Shown here: positions 52,531 through 61,415 of the stretch, piece by piece
How positions within the stretch are numbered: position 1 is the stretch's first letter
Layout: the number at the start of each line of letters is the position of its first letter
Source: Streptomyces endocoffeicus
GTDB taxonomy: Bacteria; Actinomycetota; Actinomycetes; Streptomycetales; Streptomycetaceae
Direction of reading: 5' to 3'
Assembly (NCBI RefSeq): GCF_016741935.1
Contig: NZ_JAERRG010000032.1
Span: 1-64,000 of the forward strand
Length of the DNA stretch: 64,000 bases
Program-made: the position numbers and the translations under genes
Notes under the pieces: model-generated
What the model was told of the DNA's origin: nothing
Databases searched by the model: none
Seen by the model: the letters and a program-made list of their open reading frames with translations, nothing else

Positions 52531-53433
52531 ATGTTTACGTTGAGCCAGCTTGAAAGCTTCGTCGCGGTCGCCGAGACACTGCACTACGGCCGCGCGGCGG
52601 AACGGCTGTCGATGACTCAGCCCCCTCTGTCCCGGCGGATCCAGCTACTGGAGCGCGAGCTGGACGTCGAGCTGTTCGACCGGGTCGGTCGCTCCGTCCG
52701 GCTCACCGCGGCCGGACGGGCGTTCCTGAGCGACGCCCGGCGCATTGTCGGGCTGTCCGAGCAGGCGGCGCTGTCGGTGCGCCGGGTGCCCGCAGGCGAG
52801 ATTGGGACAGTGGCGCTGGGTTTCACCGCGTCGTCGGCGCACTCGGTGCTCGAGGCCATCGTCGGCCGCATTCACACCCGACTGCCGAGCGTCGATCTGG
52901 TGCTGCGCGAACGGGTGTCCGCAACACAGATGGAGGAGCTGCGCTCCGGGGAACTGGACCTGGGCCTCGTCCGTCCCCCGGTCCCCGGCACCGGGCTCGA
53001 GCACCGCCCGCTGCACCGGGAGGCATTGCTGGCCGCGATCCCGGCCGGGCACCCGCTGGCCGCGCCGGACCGGGTGCCGCACGTGCGCGACTTCGACGGC
53101 GAGCCGTTCGTCATGTACTCACCGGCCGAGGCCCGCTACTTCTACGAGGTGCTGGTCGGCGTCTTCCGCGGTGCCGGGATCGCGCCCTGGTACGTACACC
53201 ACCTCAGCCAGGTGCACGCGATCCTGGCGCTGGTGCGGGCCGGGTTGGGGCTCGCGCTAGTCCCCCGGGCAGCCGAGACACTCGGGCTGGACGGCGTCGT
53301 GCTGCGCCCGGTAACCGGGGTCGAGGGCGAGCCAGTCGAACTCGTCGCCGCCTGGCGGGCGAACGACGACAGCCCAGCCCTGCACGCCGTCCGGGATCTG
53401 GTGATCGACCTGGCCGGCCGAGGCTTCTCCTGA
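52531..53433 (+). CDS. LysR-family regulator of the kdgD operon
   Basis: 300 residues starting MFTLSQLESFVAVAETLHYG. N-terminal winged helix-turn-helix: ERLSMTQPPLSRRIQLLERE. The effector-binding domain follows (GTVALGFTASSAHSVLEAIV, LVRAGLGLALVPRAAETLGL). An in-frame ATG at 52501 would start before the promoter and is rejected. It likely responds to a sugar acid and controls kdgD and the dehydrogenase gene divergently, and itself through the overlapping box. Confidence 0.9.
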   Translation: MFTLSQLESFVAVAETLHYGRAAERLSMTQPPLSRRIQLLERELDVELFDRVGRSVRLTAAGRAFLSDARRIVGLSEQAALSVRRVPAGEIGTVALGFTASSAHSVLEAIVGRIHTRLPSVDLVLRERVSATQMEELRSGELDLGLVRPPVPGTGLEHRPLHREALLAAIPAGHPLAAPDRVPHVRDFDGEPFVMYSPAEARYFYEVLVGVFRGAGIAPWYVHHLSQVHAILALVRAGLGLALVPRAAETLGLDGVVLRPVTGVEGEPVELVAAWRANDDSPALHAVRDLVIDLAGRGFS

Positions 53434-53636
53434 CAGCTGCGTTCGCTGGGCAGCGATCGACGCCGGTGGTGAGGCATACCGGGCTCTGATCGAGGGCCGG
53501 AAATCGGTGGCGTCTACGGGCGGGGCTGGGCGTGAGCCCGACCTGGAGGACGCGGAGGTAGGCGTCGGTCGCGGCGGGCTATCGGTCCCGGGGGGGGTGC
53601 CCCTATGGGTTTCGTCAACCTGTGGGGACGGGTTGG

Positions 53637-53915
53637 GGGTCGGCATCGAACGCCTCGCCGTACTTGCCATCGCGGTCGCGCAGCAGGAAGCGCAGGGTCT
53701 GTGATGCCCTCGGCTTGCGTGGTCAGGAACTCGCGCCAGGTGGGGCCTGAGCGACGTGGTGCGGGGTCGATGCCGGCCACGTTGAGGATCTCCCGGACCG
53801 TCGAGGCTGCGATCCGATGCCCGAGCTGGGTCGGCTCCTCTTGGATCCGCCGGTGTCCCCATCGCGGATTCTCCCTGGCCAACCGCAGGACGAGCTTCTT
53901 GACCGCTGCCGGGGC
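53637..53915 (-). pseudogene. IS type 2, copy 3: short internal fragment
   Basis: Minus strand reads AVKKLVLRLARENPRWGHRR, LGHRIAASTVREILNVAGID and GPTWREFLTTQAEGI, almost identical to the intact copy at 7.8-8.9 kb. It then jumps about 70 residues to a short piece corresponding to FLLRDRDGKYGEAFDA at 53640-53704. Both ends of the element and most of the protein are missing. The 200 bases between the LysR stop and this fragment contain nothing I can support. Confidence 0.75.
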
Positions 53916-53941
53916 GGCGGTATCCCTGGTCGTCTCTCCCG

Positions 53942-53960
53942 TCCCGAACGCCCTTCGGGA
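53942..53960 (-). terminator. Hairpin after the nine-gene operon
   Basis: TCCCGAA and TTCGGGA arms (7 bp) around CGCCC, six bases after the stop of the last ABC gene. No T run on the minus strand, so a weak or Rho-assisted terminator at best. Confidence 0.4.
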
Positions 53961-53965
53961 ACCGG

Positions 53966-55681
53966 TCACGGCTTCGTTCCCGCTCCCAGGCGTGCCGTGG
54001 TCTCCATGAGGGAGACGGTGAAGGGGTGCTCCGGTGTGGTCAGTACGCGGGGGGTCGTCCCCTGCTCGACGAGTTCTCCGGCGTCGAGGACCGCGATGTG
54101 GCGGGCGAGGGCCGCGATGTCCAGATCATGGGTGATGAGGACCAGCGAAAGGTCGTCGCGGTCACGGAGCAGCTGGGCGAGAAGTCCCAGGAGGCTACGG
54201 CGGTTGATGGTGTCGAGGCCGGAGGTGATCTCGTCGCAGATGAGGACGCGCGGTCGGGCGAGGAGGGCGCGGGCGAGTGCGGCGCGCTGGAGTTCGCCGC
54301 CGGAGAGTTGATCGGGGCGCCTGGCGGCCAGTTCCCCGGGTAGGCCGAGGCGGGTCAGGGTGGTGAGGGCCTCCTGCCGTGCCGTGTCCTTGTCGGTGCC
54401 GCGCAGGCGTACCGCGGTGCGGGCGACCTGGTGCAGGACGGGACGGTGCTCGTCGAAGGCTGCGCGCGAGTCCTGGAAGACGTACTGCACGGCCGCCAGT
54501 TGGGCGCGGTCGCGGGTGCGCAGCGTGCGGGGCAGAGCGGTGCCGTCGAGGAGGATCTCCCCTTCGTGGTCCCGGTGGAGTCCGGCCAGGCAGCGGGCGA
54601 GCGTGGTCTTGCCGCTGCCCGAGCGGCCGATGACGGCCAGGCATGTGCCGGGGTACAGGGCGAGTTCGGGGACGCGCAGCACCGTGGTCGGGCGGCCGTG
54701 GGCGCCTCCGTCGCGGTGGCGGGCGGTGAGGTCGTGTATCCGCAGGACCGGCTCCCCGGTTCCGGCTGAGACCCCGAGAGGTGTGAACTCCCGCTGGGTG
54801 GACAGCAGTTCGCGGGTCCACGGATGGCGGGGTGTGTGGCGTAGGCGTTCGGCGGGGCCCGATTCCACGATTCTTCCGGCGCGCATGACCAGGACGTCGT
54901 CGGCGAGGGCGCGGACCACGTCGAGGTCGTGGCTGAGCAGCACGACGGCGATGCCCCGTGCGGCGACGGCTGCCAGTTGGTCGACGATGCGGCTCTTGGT
55001 CAGGGCGTCCTGGCCGGTGGTGGGCTCGTCGGCGACGATGACGCGGGCGCCGAGCAGGAGCGCCTGGGCGAGGACGACGCGCTGCTGCTGGCCACCGGAG
55101 AGCTGGTGCGGGTAACGCCGCAGCAGGGCCTCGCCGTCCGGGAGCTGGGCTTCCGACAGGGCGCGGAGGACGCGTTCGCGGGCCGCTGCCCGGCGCCGGC
55201 CGCGGGGAAGGTGGCGTACCTGCGAGCGGGCGATGTCGGTCAGGAGGGCGGAGACGCGGCGGGCGGGGTTGAGGACGGCCGCCGGGTGCTGGGGGATATA
55301 GCCGACCAGACCCTCGGAGGCCAGGCGGACGTCACCGCCGATCCGCGCGCCGGGCGGGTACTCACCGAGCAGGGCGAGGCCGGTGGTGGTCTTGCCGCTG
55401 CCGGAAGCGCCCACCAGGGCGGTGACCTTGCCCGGCAGGGCCTTGAGGTTCACGCCGTCGACGATCGCCCTGCCGTCGATCTCCACGCGAAGGTCGCGGA
55501 TCTCGGCGACGGGCGCGGCGTCGTGGCTTACGGCCCCGGTGCCGGGGCCCACGGCCCCGGCGTCGAGGTCGAGTGTCCCACTGTCGGGGCCGAGGGACGC
55601 GGCGCCGGAGCCGAGATCCGCGGCAGGGCCTTCGAGACCGAGGGGCCCGGCAGGGTCTGTGGTGTGCTTCTCGTGGTTCAC
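53966..55681 (-). CDS. Fused double ABC ATPase (peptide/nickel/opine importer type)
   Basis: 571 residues from GTG 55681, overlapping the upstream permease stop by four bases. Two full nucleotide-binding domains in one chain. The first has Walker A GASGSGKTT, signature LSGGQQQRVVLAQALLLG and Walker B VIVADEPTTGQD; the second has GRSGSGKTTLARCL, LSGGELQRAALARALL and VLICDEITSGLD. Such DppD-DppF fusions power uptake of peptides, nickel chelates or opine-type metallophores. An N-terminal stretch of about 55 residues rich in Gly/Ala/Pro is probably disordered. Last gene of the operon. Confidence 0.92.
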   Translation of the reverse strand: MNHEKHTTDPAGPLGLEGPAADLGSGAASLGPDSGTLDLDAGAVGPGTGAVSHDAAPVAEIRDLRVEIDGRAIVDGVNLKALPGKVTALVGASGSGKTTTGLALLGEYPPGARIGGDVRLASEGLVGYIPQHPAAVLNPARRVSALLTDIARSQVRHLPRGRRRAAARERVLRALSEAQLPDGEALLRRYPHQLSGGQQQRVVLAQALLLGARVIVADEPTTGQDALTKSRIVDQLAAVAARGIAVVLLSHDLDVVRALADDVLVMRAGRIVESGPAERLRHTPRHPWTRELLSTQREFTPLGVSAGTGEPVLRIHDLTARHRDGGAHGRPTTVLRVPELALYPGTCLAVIGRSGSGKTTLARCLAGLHRDHEGEILLDGTALPRTLRTRDRAQLAAVQYVFQDSRAAFDEHRPVLHQVARTAVRLRGTDKDTARQEALTTLTRLGLPGELAARRPDQLSGGELQRAALARALLARPRVLICDEITSGLDTINRRSLLGLLAQLLRDRDDLSLVLITHDLDIAALARHIAVLDAGELVEQGTTPRVLTTPEHPFTVSLMETTARLGAGTKP

Positions 55682-56622
55682 GGACGTGGCTCTCCTGCCC
55701 GGTTCCGGTTGATCCCGCTCCTCGTGCCCCGGCCCCGTGTGTGCCGTCGGCTGCCCGCGAGCGCGGCGTCGAAGAGGAGGTTGGTGCCCATCGTCAGGGC
55801 GACGATCAGGACGGCGGGGACGACCACGGCCCATGGCTGGACGAACAGACCGGTGCGGTTGCGGTCGACCATGACCGCCCAGTCGGCGGCGTCCGGCGCG
55901 ACCCCGACGCCGAGGAACGCGGCCGTGGCGACCAGGTACAGCACGCCGGTCAGCCGGGTTCCGGCGTCGGCGGCCAGGGTGCGCAGGATGGAGCGCCCGA
56001 CGTAGCCGACGGCCATGCGCCACCAGGTCTCGCCCTGCATGCGCAGCGCCTCGACCGCCGGGCGGGCGGCGGCCTCGGCGGCGGTGGCCCGCACGATGCG
56101 GACCGCGTCGGGCACGTTGACCAGTGCGACCAGCAGGGCGAGGCCGACGGCGCCGGGGGAGAACACCGAGGCGACGAGCAGGATCAGCAGCAGCGAGGGC
56201 ACCGCGAGCAGGACGTCCAGGGGCCTGATCAGCAGCTCCTCCAGCCAGCGGCGGTGGGTGAGCGCGCAGACCAGCCCCAGCGGGAGGGCGACGAGATAGG
56301 ACAGCGCGGTGGCGGCGAGCGCGGTCAGCACGACCGGACGCCCGCCGTGCAGCACCTGCCGCCACACGTCCCGCCCCACGAAGTCGGTGCCGAGCCAGTG
56401 GCCGCCTCCGAGGGTGAAGGACGCGGTCCGCGGGCCCGGGGCGCCCGCGAACACCGGCCCGAGAAGGGCGAGCACGAGGGGTACGGAGATGACGGCGGCG
56501 CCGAGCGCGAAGCGGCGCGTGCGCCCTTTCGTCGCATGAGTGGGCAGCGGCATCGGGCGGACACTTGCGCCCGGGGTACGCGACGGCCCCTGCGGGGGAC
56601 CCGCGACGGGAGGGACGTTCAT
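55678..56622 (-). CDS. ABC importer permease, DppC/NikC type
   Basis: 314 residues from ATG 56622, overlapping the first permease gene by four bases. N-terminal cytoplasmic tail, first helix FALGAAVISVPLVLALLGPV, then GGGHWLGTDFVGRDVWRQVL, the usual DppC/NikC signature before the permease core. Coupling region VNVPDAVRIVRATAAEAAAR. It should pair with the DppB-type permease encoded upstream. Confidence 0.92.
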   Translation of the reverse strand: MNVPPVAGPPQGPSRTPGASVRPMPLPTHATKGRTRRFALGAAVISVPLVLALLGPVFAGAPGPRTASFTLGGGHWLGTDFVGRDVWRQVLHGGRPVVLTALAATALSYLVALPLGLVCALTHRRWLEELLIRPLDVLLAVPSLLLILLVASVFSPGAVGLALLVALVNVPDAVRIVRATAAEAAARPAVEALRMQGETWWRMAVGYVGRSILRTLAADAGTRLTGVLYLVATAAFLGVGVAPDAADWAVMVDRNRTGLFVQPWAVVVPAVLIVALTMGTNLLFDAALAGSRRHTRGRGTRSGINRNRAGEPRP

Positions 56623-57572
56623 GCGACCACCCCCGCCCGGGGCGCCAGCCGGTGGGTCACCAGGTCCGCGCCCAGGTTGAGGACGACGGTCAGGACGCCG
56701 AAGACGACGGCGAGGCCCTGGACGACGGGGACGTCCCGCTCGGCGACGGCGTTGAGCAGGACGGTCCCGAGGCCCGGGATCACATACAGGGCCTCCACGA
56801 CGACAACGCCGCACAGCAGCCAGTCGATCGTGCGGGCCAACTGCTGGGCGGCGGGGGCGAGAGCGGCCGGCAGCGCGTGGGTGTAACGGACCTTGGCCCC
56901 GGAGACGCCGTAGCGCCGGGCCTGCGCCACGTACGGGGAGGCGAGCGCGTCGACCATGCCGGCGCGCACCAGCCGGGACAGCGAGCACACAGGCCGGGAC
57001 AGCAGGACGAGCACGGGCAGCACGAGCGCGGCCGGGTGGCCGAGCAGGTCGGTGCCGTAGCCGACGGCGGTCGGCGGCAGCCAGTCAAGACGGAGCGCGA
57101 GGACGGTCACCAGCAGCATTCCGAGGGCGAACTCGGGTACCGCGTACACGGCGAGCGTCACGGAGCTGACCAGGCGGTCGACCAGGCGGCCTTCGTACCG
57201 TGCGGCCAGCACCCCGAGGCCGAAGCCGGCCGGGACGAGCAGTGCCATGGTGAGCGCGGCCAGCAGCAGGGTCGGCCCGAAGCCGTCGGCGAGGTACGTA
57301 CTGACCGGGCGGCCGGAGGTGAGCGAGGTCCCGAGGTCGCCGTGGAGCAGGCCCACGGCCCAGTCGGCCAGCCGCTCGTGGGCGGGCCGGTCCAGGTGGA
57401 GGGCCTCCCGGATGGCCGCGATGCGCGCGGGGTCGGGCTGGTCGCCGGCCAGGGCGACCGCGGCATCGCCCGGCAGCGCCTCGGTGAGCGCGAAGACCAG
57501 CAGCACCACGGCCACGGTCTGCGCGACGCCGAGCAGCAGCCGCCGGGCGACGAAGGAGCGCAGTCCGCTCAC
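56619..57572 (-). CDS. ABC importer permease, DppB/NikB type
   Basis: About 317 residues. I chose GTG 57572 because it overlaps the lipoprotein gene stop by four bases (GTGA), like all other junctions of this operon; a GTG at 57581 is also in frame. The N-terminus FVARRLLLGVAQTVAVVLLV and the loop VGLLHGDLGTSLTSGRPV are typical of DppB/NikB. The coupling helix region has ALASPYVAQARRYGVSGAKV. Confidence 0.9.
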   Translation of the reverse strand: MSGLRSFVARRLLLGVAQTVAVVLLVFALTEALPGDAAVALAGDQPDPARIAAIREALHLDRPAHERLADWAVGLLHGDLGTSLTSGRPVSTYLADGFGPTLLLAALTMALLVPAGFGLGVLAARYEGRLVDRLVSSVTLAVYAVPEFALGMLLVTVLALRLDWLPPTAVGYGTDLLGHPAALVLPVLVLLSRPVCSLSRLVRAGMVDALASPYVAQARRYGVSGAKVRYTHALPAALAPAAQQLARTIDWLLCGVVVVEALYVIPGLGTVLLNAVAERDVPVVQGLAVVFGVLTVVLNLGADLVTHRLAPRAGVVA

Positions 57573-59185
57573 GCGAGCCACACCTTGTCGAAGCGTGCCC
57601 AGTCGAGGGTGTTGGCGGGTGCCTTGGACTCAACTCCCCTGACCTTGCGCGCGGTTGCGAGGATCCAGTCGGCGAAGCCCCAGACCAGGAAGCCGCCTTC
57701 GGAGTACAGGCGGCGCTGCATGCGTTCGTAGACGGCGGCGCGCTCGGCCTTGTCCTTGGTGGACTGGGCCCGCTGGTAGAGCGCGTCGAAGTCCTTGTGG
57801 TGCCACTTGGTGGCGTTCGTGGTGGAGTCGGTGAGCAGCCGCTGGGAGATGTGGGCCTCGATGGGCATGGCACCGGAGCGGTAGGAGCACAGGACGCCGC
57901 CGTCCAGGATGTCGCTCCAGTACGAGTCCTTGCTGCCCATCTTCACATCGATCGTGACACCCGCCTGCGCGGCCTGGTCGCGGAAGATGCCGGCGGACTC
58001 GGTGAACCCGGCGGCCACCGCCGAGGTGTCGAGGGTGACCTTCAGCTTCTCCGCGCCGGCCGCCTTCAGCAGGGCGCGGGCCCGGTCGAGGTCCTGCCCG
58101 CGCTGCGGGAGGCTGTCGGCGTAGTACTCGTAGCCCTTGCCGAACAGATCGTTGCCGATCACCCCCGCGCCCGACAGGGCGCCGTCGAGGAGTTCCTCGC
58201 GGTCGGCGATCAGGAAGAACGCCTGGCGCACCCGCTTGTCGTCGAAGGGGGCCCGGTCGGTCTTCATCGCGAACCCCTGCATGTCGCTGCCCCGGAGCCG
58301 GACGATGGTGATCTGCCCCTTGCCCTCGTGGGCGCGGGCGGTGGTGGGGTTGAGTTCGTGGGCGTACTCGACCTGTCCGCCCAGCAGTGCGTTGACCCGG
58401 GCGGACTCCTCGTTGGCGACGATGAACTCGAGCTCGTCGAGGTGCGGGGCGCCGTCCCAGTAGTCCTCGTTGCGGCGGAAGACGGCCGACCGGCCGGGGG
58501 CGAAGGACACGAAACGGAACGGGCCGGAGCCGATCGGCTTCTTGTCGAAGTCGGTGGCGTCCTCGGGCACGATGTACGCGCCGAACGCGGCCAGGATGTT
58601 GGGGAATTCGGCGGTGGGCCGCTTGAGGACGAACTCGATGCCCCGTTCGCCGGTCGCGTGGCTCGCGTCGAGGTCGATGGGTTCCAGGGACGCCTTGGCG
58701 CGGAACGCCTTCTTGGGATCGGCGATCCGGCGGTAGCTGTGGAGCACGTCCTTGGCGGTGACCGGTCGGCCGTTGTGGAACGTGGCCCCGCGGAGGGTGA
58801 TCTGCCACCGGTCCAGGGTCTTGTTCGCCTCCCATTTCTCGGCGAGGCGGGGCTGGGCGGACAGGTCGGCGCCGTAGTCGGCGAGTTTGTCGTAGAGGGC
58901 CTTCGCGCGGGCGACGTCGGAGAAGAGGTTGGCCAGGTGCGGGTCGAGGGTCTCGCTCGCACCGCCGCCGGCGAACGCGGCGCGCAGTCGTCCGCCACGC
59001 CGTGGGGTACCGGCGCTGCCGCCCCCTCCCGCGGTGTCGTCGGTGCCGCCGCATCCGGTGAGGGCGAATGCGCCGAGTGATGCGGCGCCGGCGGCGAGGA
59101 AGCCGCGGCGGCGCAGGCCGGGGAAGTGGTGCTCGTCCGGGTGATCGCCCACGGGGTGAAGGTGGCGGGCGGGATCGTCATGCAT
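57569..59185 (-). CDS. Family 5 extracellular solute-binding lipoprotein (peptide/nickel/opine type)
   Basis: 538 residues from ATG 59185. The N-terminus has a twin-arginine-like motif (LRRRGFLAAGA) followed by a lipobox (ALTGC), so it is probably exported folded and lipid-anchored. Binding-protein family 5 stretches: LHSYRRIADPKKAFRAKASL, FDKKPIGSGPFRFVSFAPGR, DDKRVRQAFFLIADREELLD. Homologs bind peptides, nickel-histidine complexes or metallophores such as staphylopine-metal. It starts 62 bases after the methyltransferase stop and is coupled to the permease. Its ligand is probably the compound made by the upstream genes, with or without metal (inference). Confidence 0.9.
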   Translation of the reverse strand: MHDDPARHLHPVGDHPDEHHFPGLRRRGFLAAGAASLGAFALTGCGGTDDTAGGGGSAGTPRRGGRLRAAFAGGGASETLDPHLANLFSDVARAKALYDKLADYGADLSAQPRLAEKWEANKTLDRWQITLRGATFHNGRPVTAKDVLHSYRRIADPKKAFRAKASLEPIDLDASHATGERGIEFVLKRPTAEFPNILAAFGAYIVPEDATDFDKKPIGSGPFRFVSFAPGRSAVFRRNEDYWDGAPHLDELEFIVANEESARVNALLGGQVEYAHELNPTTARAHEGKGQITIVRLRGSDMQGFAMKTDRAPFDDKRVRQAFFLIADREELLDGALSGAGVIGNDLFGKGYEYYADSLPQRGQDLDRARALLKAAGAEKLKVTLDTSAVAAGFTESAGIFRDQAAQAGVTIDVKMGSKDSYWSDILDGGVLCSYRSGAMPIEAHISQRLLTDSTTNATKWHHKDFDALYQRAQSTKDKAERAAVYERMQRRLYSEGGFLVWGFADWILATARKVRGVESKAPANTLDWARFDKVWLA

Positions 59186-59247
59186 GCGGGTGTCCTCGGG
59201 GTGTGGGAAGTGCCGGTGGGATACGGGGGCGGGCGTCGGGTGCGGCC

Positions 59248-60072
59248 TCAGGGCGCCGAGGGGGCGGGCTCGGTGACGCGGGCCACCAGGTGCAGCCGGT
59301 CGGAGTCGGTCGTACGGCCGGGGGACATGCCCTCGTGCCAGGGCGGCTCGGTGCGCGGACCCGGTCCGTCGTGCAGCTCCAGGACCTCGAAGCCGTGCGC
59401 GCCCAGGAGATGGCGCAGCTCCTGCGGGAAGAGCAGCCGCCACGCGGAGCGCTGTTCCACGGGCGCGGATCCGTCGTCCGCGGTCCATGCGCGGGTACGG
59501 TGCAGGAGCTGGGCCGTGCGGTCGACCGTGAGCGTGGTGGTGGACCGGTAGGCGGTGCCCCGCCAGGTGAACTCACCGACCGCGGGTGTGTCGAGCAGGT
59601 CCGTACGGCCGAGGAAGTAGGCGCCGTTGCGCATCTCCGCGACGAGCAGCCCGCCTGGGACGAGGGCGCGTCGGCAGGACGACAGGAAGCCGTCGAGCTG
59701 GGCGTTGGTGTGGCAGTACAGCAGTGCGCTGTCCAGGCACACCACGGCGTCGGACACGCCCCGGCCCAGGTCGAACGCGTGCAGATCGGCGCGGACGTAC
59801 TCGGGTCCGGGGTGGTGCCCGCGGGCGTGTGCGAGCATCGCCTCGGAGAGGTCGGCGCCGGTCACCTCGTGGCCCGCGCCGTGGAGGTGGGCGGCGTCGC
59901 GGCCGGTGCCGCAGCCCAGGTCCAGGACGCGCGGTCCGGCGCCGTGCCGGCGCAGGCAGTCCTCCGTCCATCGGCCGGCCAGCCGTTCGGGGTCGGGAAA
60001 CCTGGCCTCGTACAGCTCGGGGTTGTCGGTGAGCAGATTGTGCGCGTCCGCGCCCGCCGTGGCCGTCGTCAT
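59248..60072 (-). CDS. Class I SAM-dependent methyltransferase
   Basis: 274 residues from ATG 60072, which overlaps the MFS gene stop by four bases. SAM-binding motif I VLDLGCGTGRDAAHL, post-I acidic end VTGADLSEAML, motif II region VSDAVVCLDSALLYC. The fold is of the small-molecule methyltransferase 11/25 type. Its ribosome site (GGGAG) is supplied by the last unit of a 9-base tandem repeat at the end of the MFS gene. It may N- or O-methylate the product of the pathway. Confidence 0.9.
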   Translation of the reverse strand: MTTATAGADAHNLLTDNPELYEARFPDPERLAGRWTEDCLRRHGAGPRVLDLGCGTGRDAAHLHGAGHEVTGADLSEAMLAHARGHHPGPEYVRADLHAFDLGRGVSDAVVCLDSALLYCHTNAQLDGFLSSCRRALVPGGLLVAEMRNGAYFLGRTDLLDTPAVGEFTWRGTAYRSTTTLTVDRTAQLLHRTRAWTADDGSAPVEQRSAWRLLFPQELRHLLGAHGFEVLELHDGPGPRTEPPWHEGMSPGRTTDSDRLHLVARVTEPAPSAP

Positions 60073-61415
60073 GTCGTCTCCCTCGTCTCCCTCGTCTCCC
60101 TCGTCTCCCTCGTCTCCCTCGTCTCCCTCGTCACGCCGCGTCCGGTGTGGCCGGACATCGCGTCCGGCGTGGCGGGCCGCGGCGTCGTCGGCAGTGAGCC
60201 CAGCCGGTGCAGCCAGGCCACGCCGAGTGCGGAGGCGAGCCCGAACAACGCGCAGCACGCCCAGGGCAGCCAGGCGGCATCGCCCCGCTCGCCGGCGTCC
60301 ATGGCCCAGCCGACGACGGTGTTGCCGAGAGCGGCGGCGATGCCCGAGACCACGTAGAAGATGCCGAAGTAGGTGCCCGTCAGTTCGGGCCGGCCGAAGC
60401 CGGGGACGAGCTCCATCACGAACGGCTGGGCGACCATCACCCCGAGGTAGAGCAGCAGGGCCCCGACCAGCACCGGCAGGGCGCGCAGTACCGCGTCGGC
60501 GGTGCCGTCCGGGCCACCGGAGCCGCCCGCCACCAGAGCGGGCGGCACGAACGCCAGCGCCATCACACCGAGCCCCGCGGCGATCCAGCGCGCCCGGTCA
60601 CCGCTCACCTTCAGGGCGCTGGTGATGCGCAGCTGGAGCGCGAGGTTGGCGAGGGTGCCGACGAGGAAGACGAGCCCGGCGGCACCGTCCCAGCCGGTGG
60701 CCCGGCGTGCTCCGTCGGGCAGCAGCAGATAGAGCTGGTTCTCCAGGGTGAACATGCCGACCATGGCGAGCGCGAACGCCAGGAAGGCGCGGTGGCCGAG
60801 CACCGCGCGCCAGTCCGCGAGCACCGTGCCCTTGCTCGGCTCCACCTCGCGCGCGGGCAGCACCAGGGCCTGCGCCACGGTGAGGACCGCGAAGATCCCG
60901 GCGGCGGTGAGGGCCGAGGCGCGGAAGTCCACCAGGAGCAGCGCGCTGCCGAGCAGCGGACCGATCAACGCCCCCGTCGTGGCGAACACGTTGAACAGGG
61001 CGAACGCCTCGGCCTTGCGCTCTCCCGCCTCCTGCGCGAGGTAGGCGCGCACGGCCGGGTTGAACAGCGCCCCGGCGAACCCGCTGAGTACGGACGCGGC
61101 GATCAGGACGGAGAGGCTGTCGCCGAGCGCGAACAGCCCGAACCCGACCGTGCGCAGGGCACACCCGGCGATGATGACACCGCGTGCGCCGAGCCGGTCG
61201 GCGGCCGAGCCGCCGATGATGAACAGACCCTGCTGGCTCAGGTTGCGCACGCCGAGGACGATGCCGACGACGGCGGCCGACATGCCCAGGTTCTCGCCGA
61301 GGTGAGTGGCGAGATAGGGGATGAGCAGGTAGAAGCCGGTATTGACGCCGAGCTGGTTGACCAGCAAAAGCTGGATCGCGAGCGGGAAGCGGCGCATTTC
61401 ATGCCACGTCTGCAC
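60069..61415 (-). CDS. MFS exporter
   Basis: 448 residues from GTG 61415; ATG 61397, two bases after the upstream stop, is also possible. Twelve membrane helices of the drug/metabolite efflux type. A conserved loop after helix 2 reads GVRNLSQQGLFIIGGSAADR, with GSAADRLGARG matching the MFS motif between helices 2 and 3. The C-terminal tail ends in (RET)6-T. In this operon it likely exports the product of the biosynthetic enzymes, like CntE in staphylopine systems (comparison by logic, not by sequence). Confidence 0.9.
   Translation of the reverse strand: MQTWHEMRRFPLAIQLLLVNQLGVNTGFYLLIPYLATHLGENLGMSAAVVGIVLGVRNLSQQGLFIIGGSAADRLGARGVIIAGCALRTVGFGLFALGDSLSVLIAASVLSGFAGALFNPAVRAYLAQEAGERKAEAFALFNVFATTGALIGPLLGSALLLVDFRASALTAAGIFAVLTVAQALVLPAREVEPSKGTVLADWRAVLGHRAFLAFALAMVGMFTLENQLYLLLPDGARRATGWDGAAGLVFLVGTLANLALQLRITSALKVSGDRARWIAAGLGVMALAFVPPALVAGGSGGPDGTADAVLRALPVLVGALLLYLGVMVAQPFVMELVPGFGRPELTGTYFGIFYVVSGIAAALGNTVVGWAMDAGERGDAAWLPWACCALFGLASALGVAWLHRLGSLPTTPRPATPDAMSGHTGRGVTRETRETRETRETRETRETT
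60077..60130 (-). repeat. Six-copy 9-bp tandem repeat at the end of the MFS gene
   Basis: TCTCCCTCG repeated six times on the plus strand; on the minus strand AGGGAGACG units encode (Arg-Glu-Thr) x6 just before the MFS stop. Each unit contains the ribosome-binding core AGGGAG, and the last one stands before the methyltransferase ATG. Unit gain or loss would keep the reading frame but change the tail length and the number of ribosome sites. Confidence 0.9.

Noticed and set aside
60077..60130. CRISPR-like short repeat array
   Set aside because: Units are 9 bp, tandem without spacers, and inside the coding end of the MFS gene.
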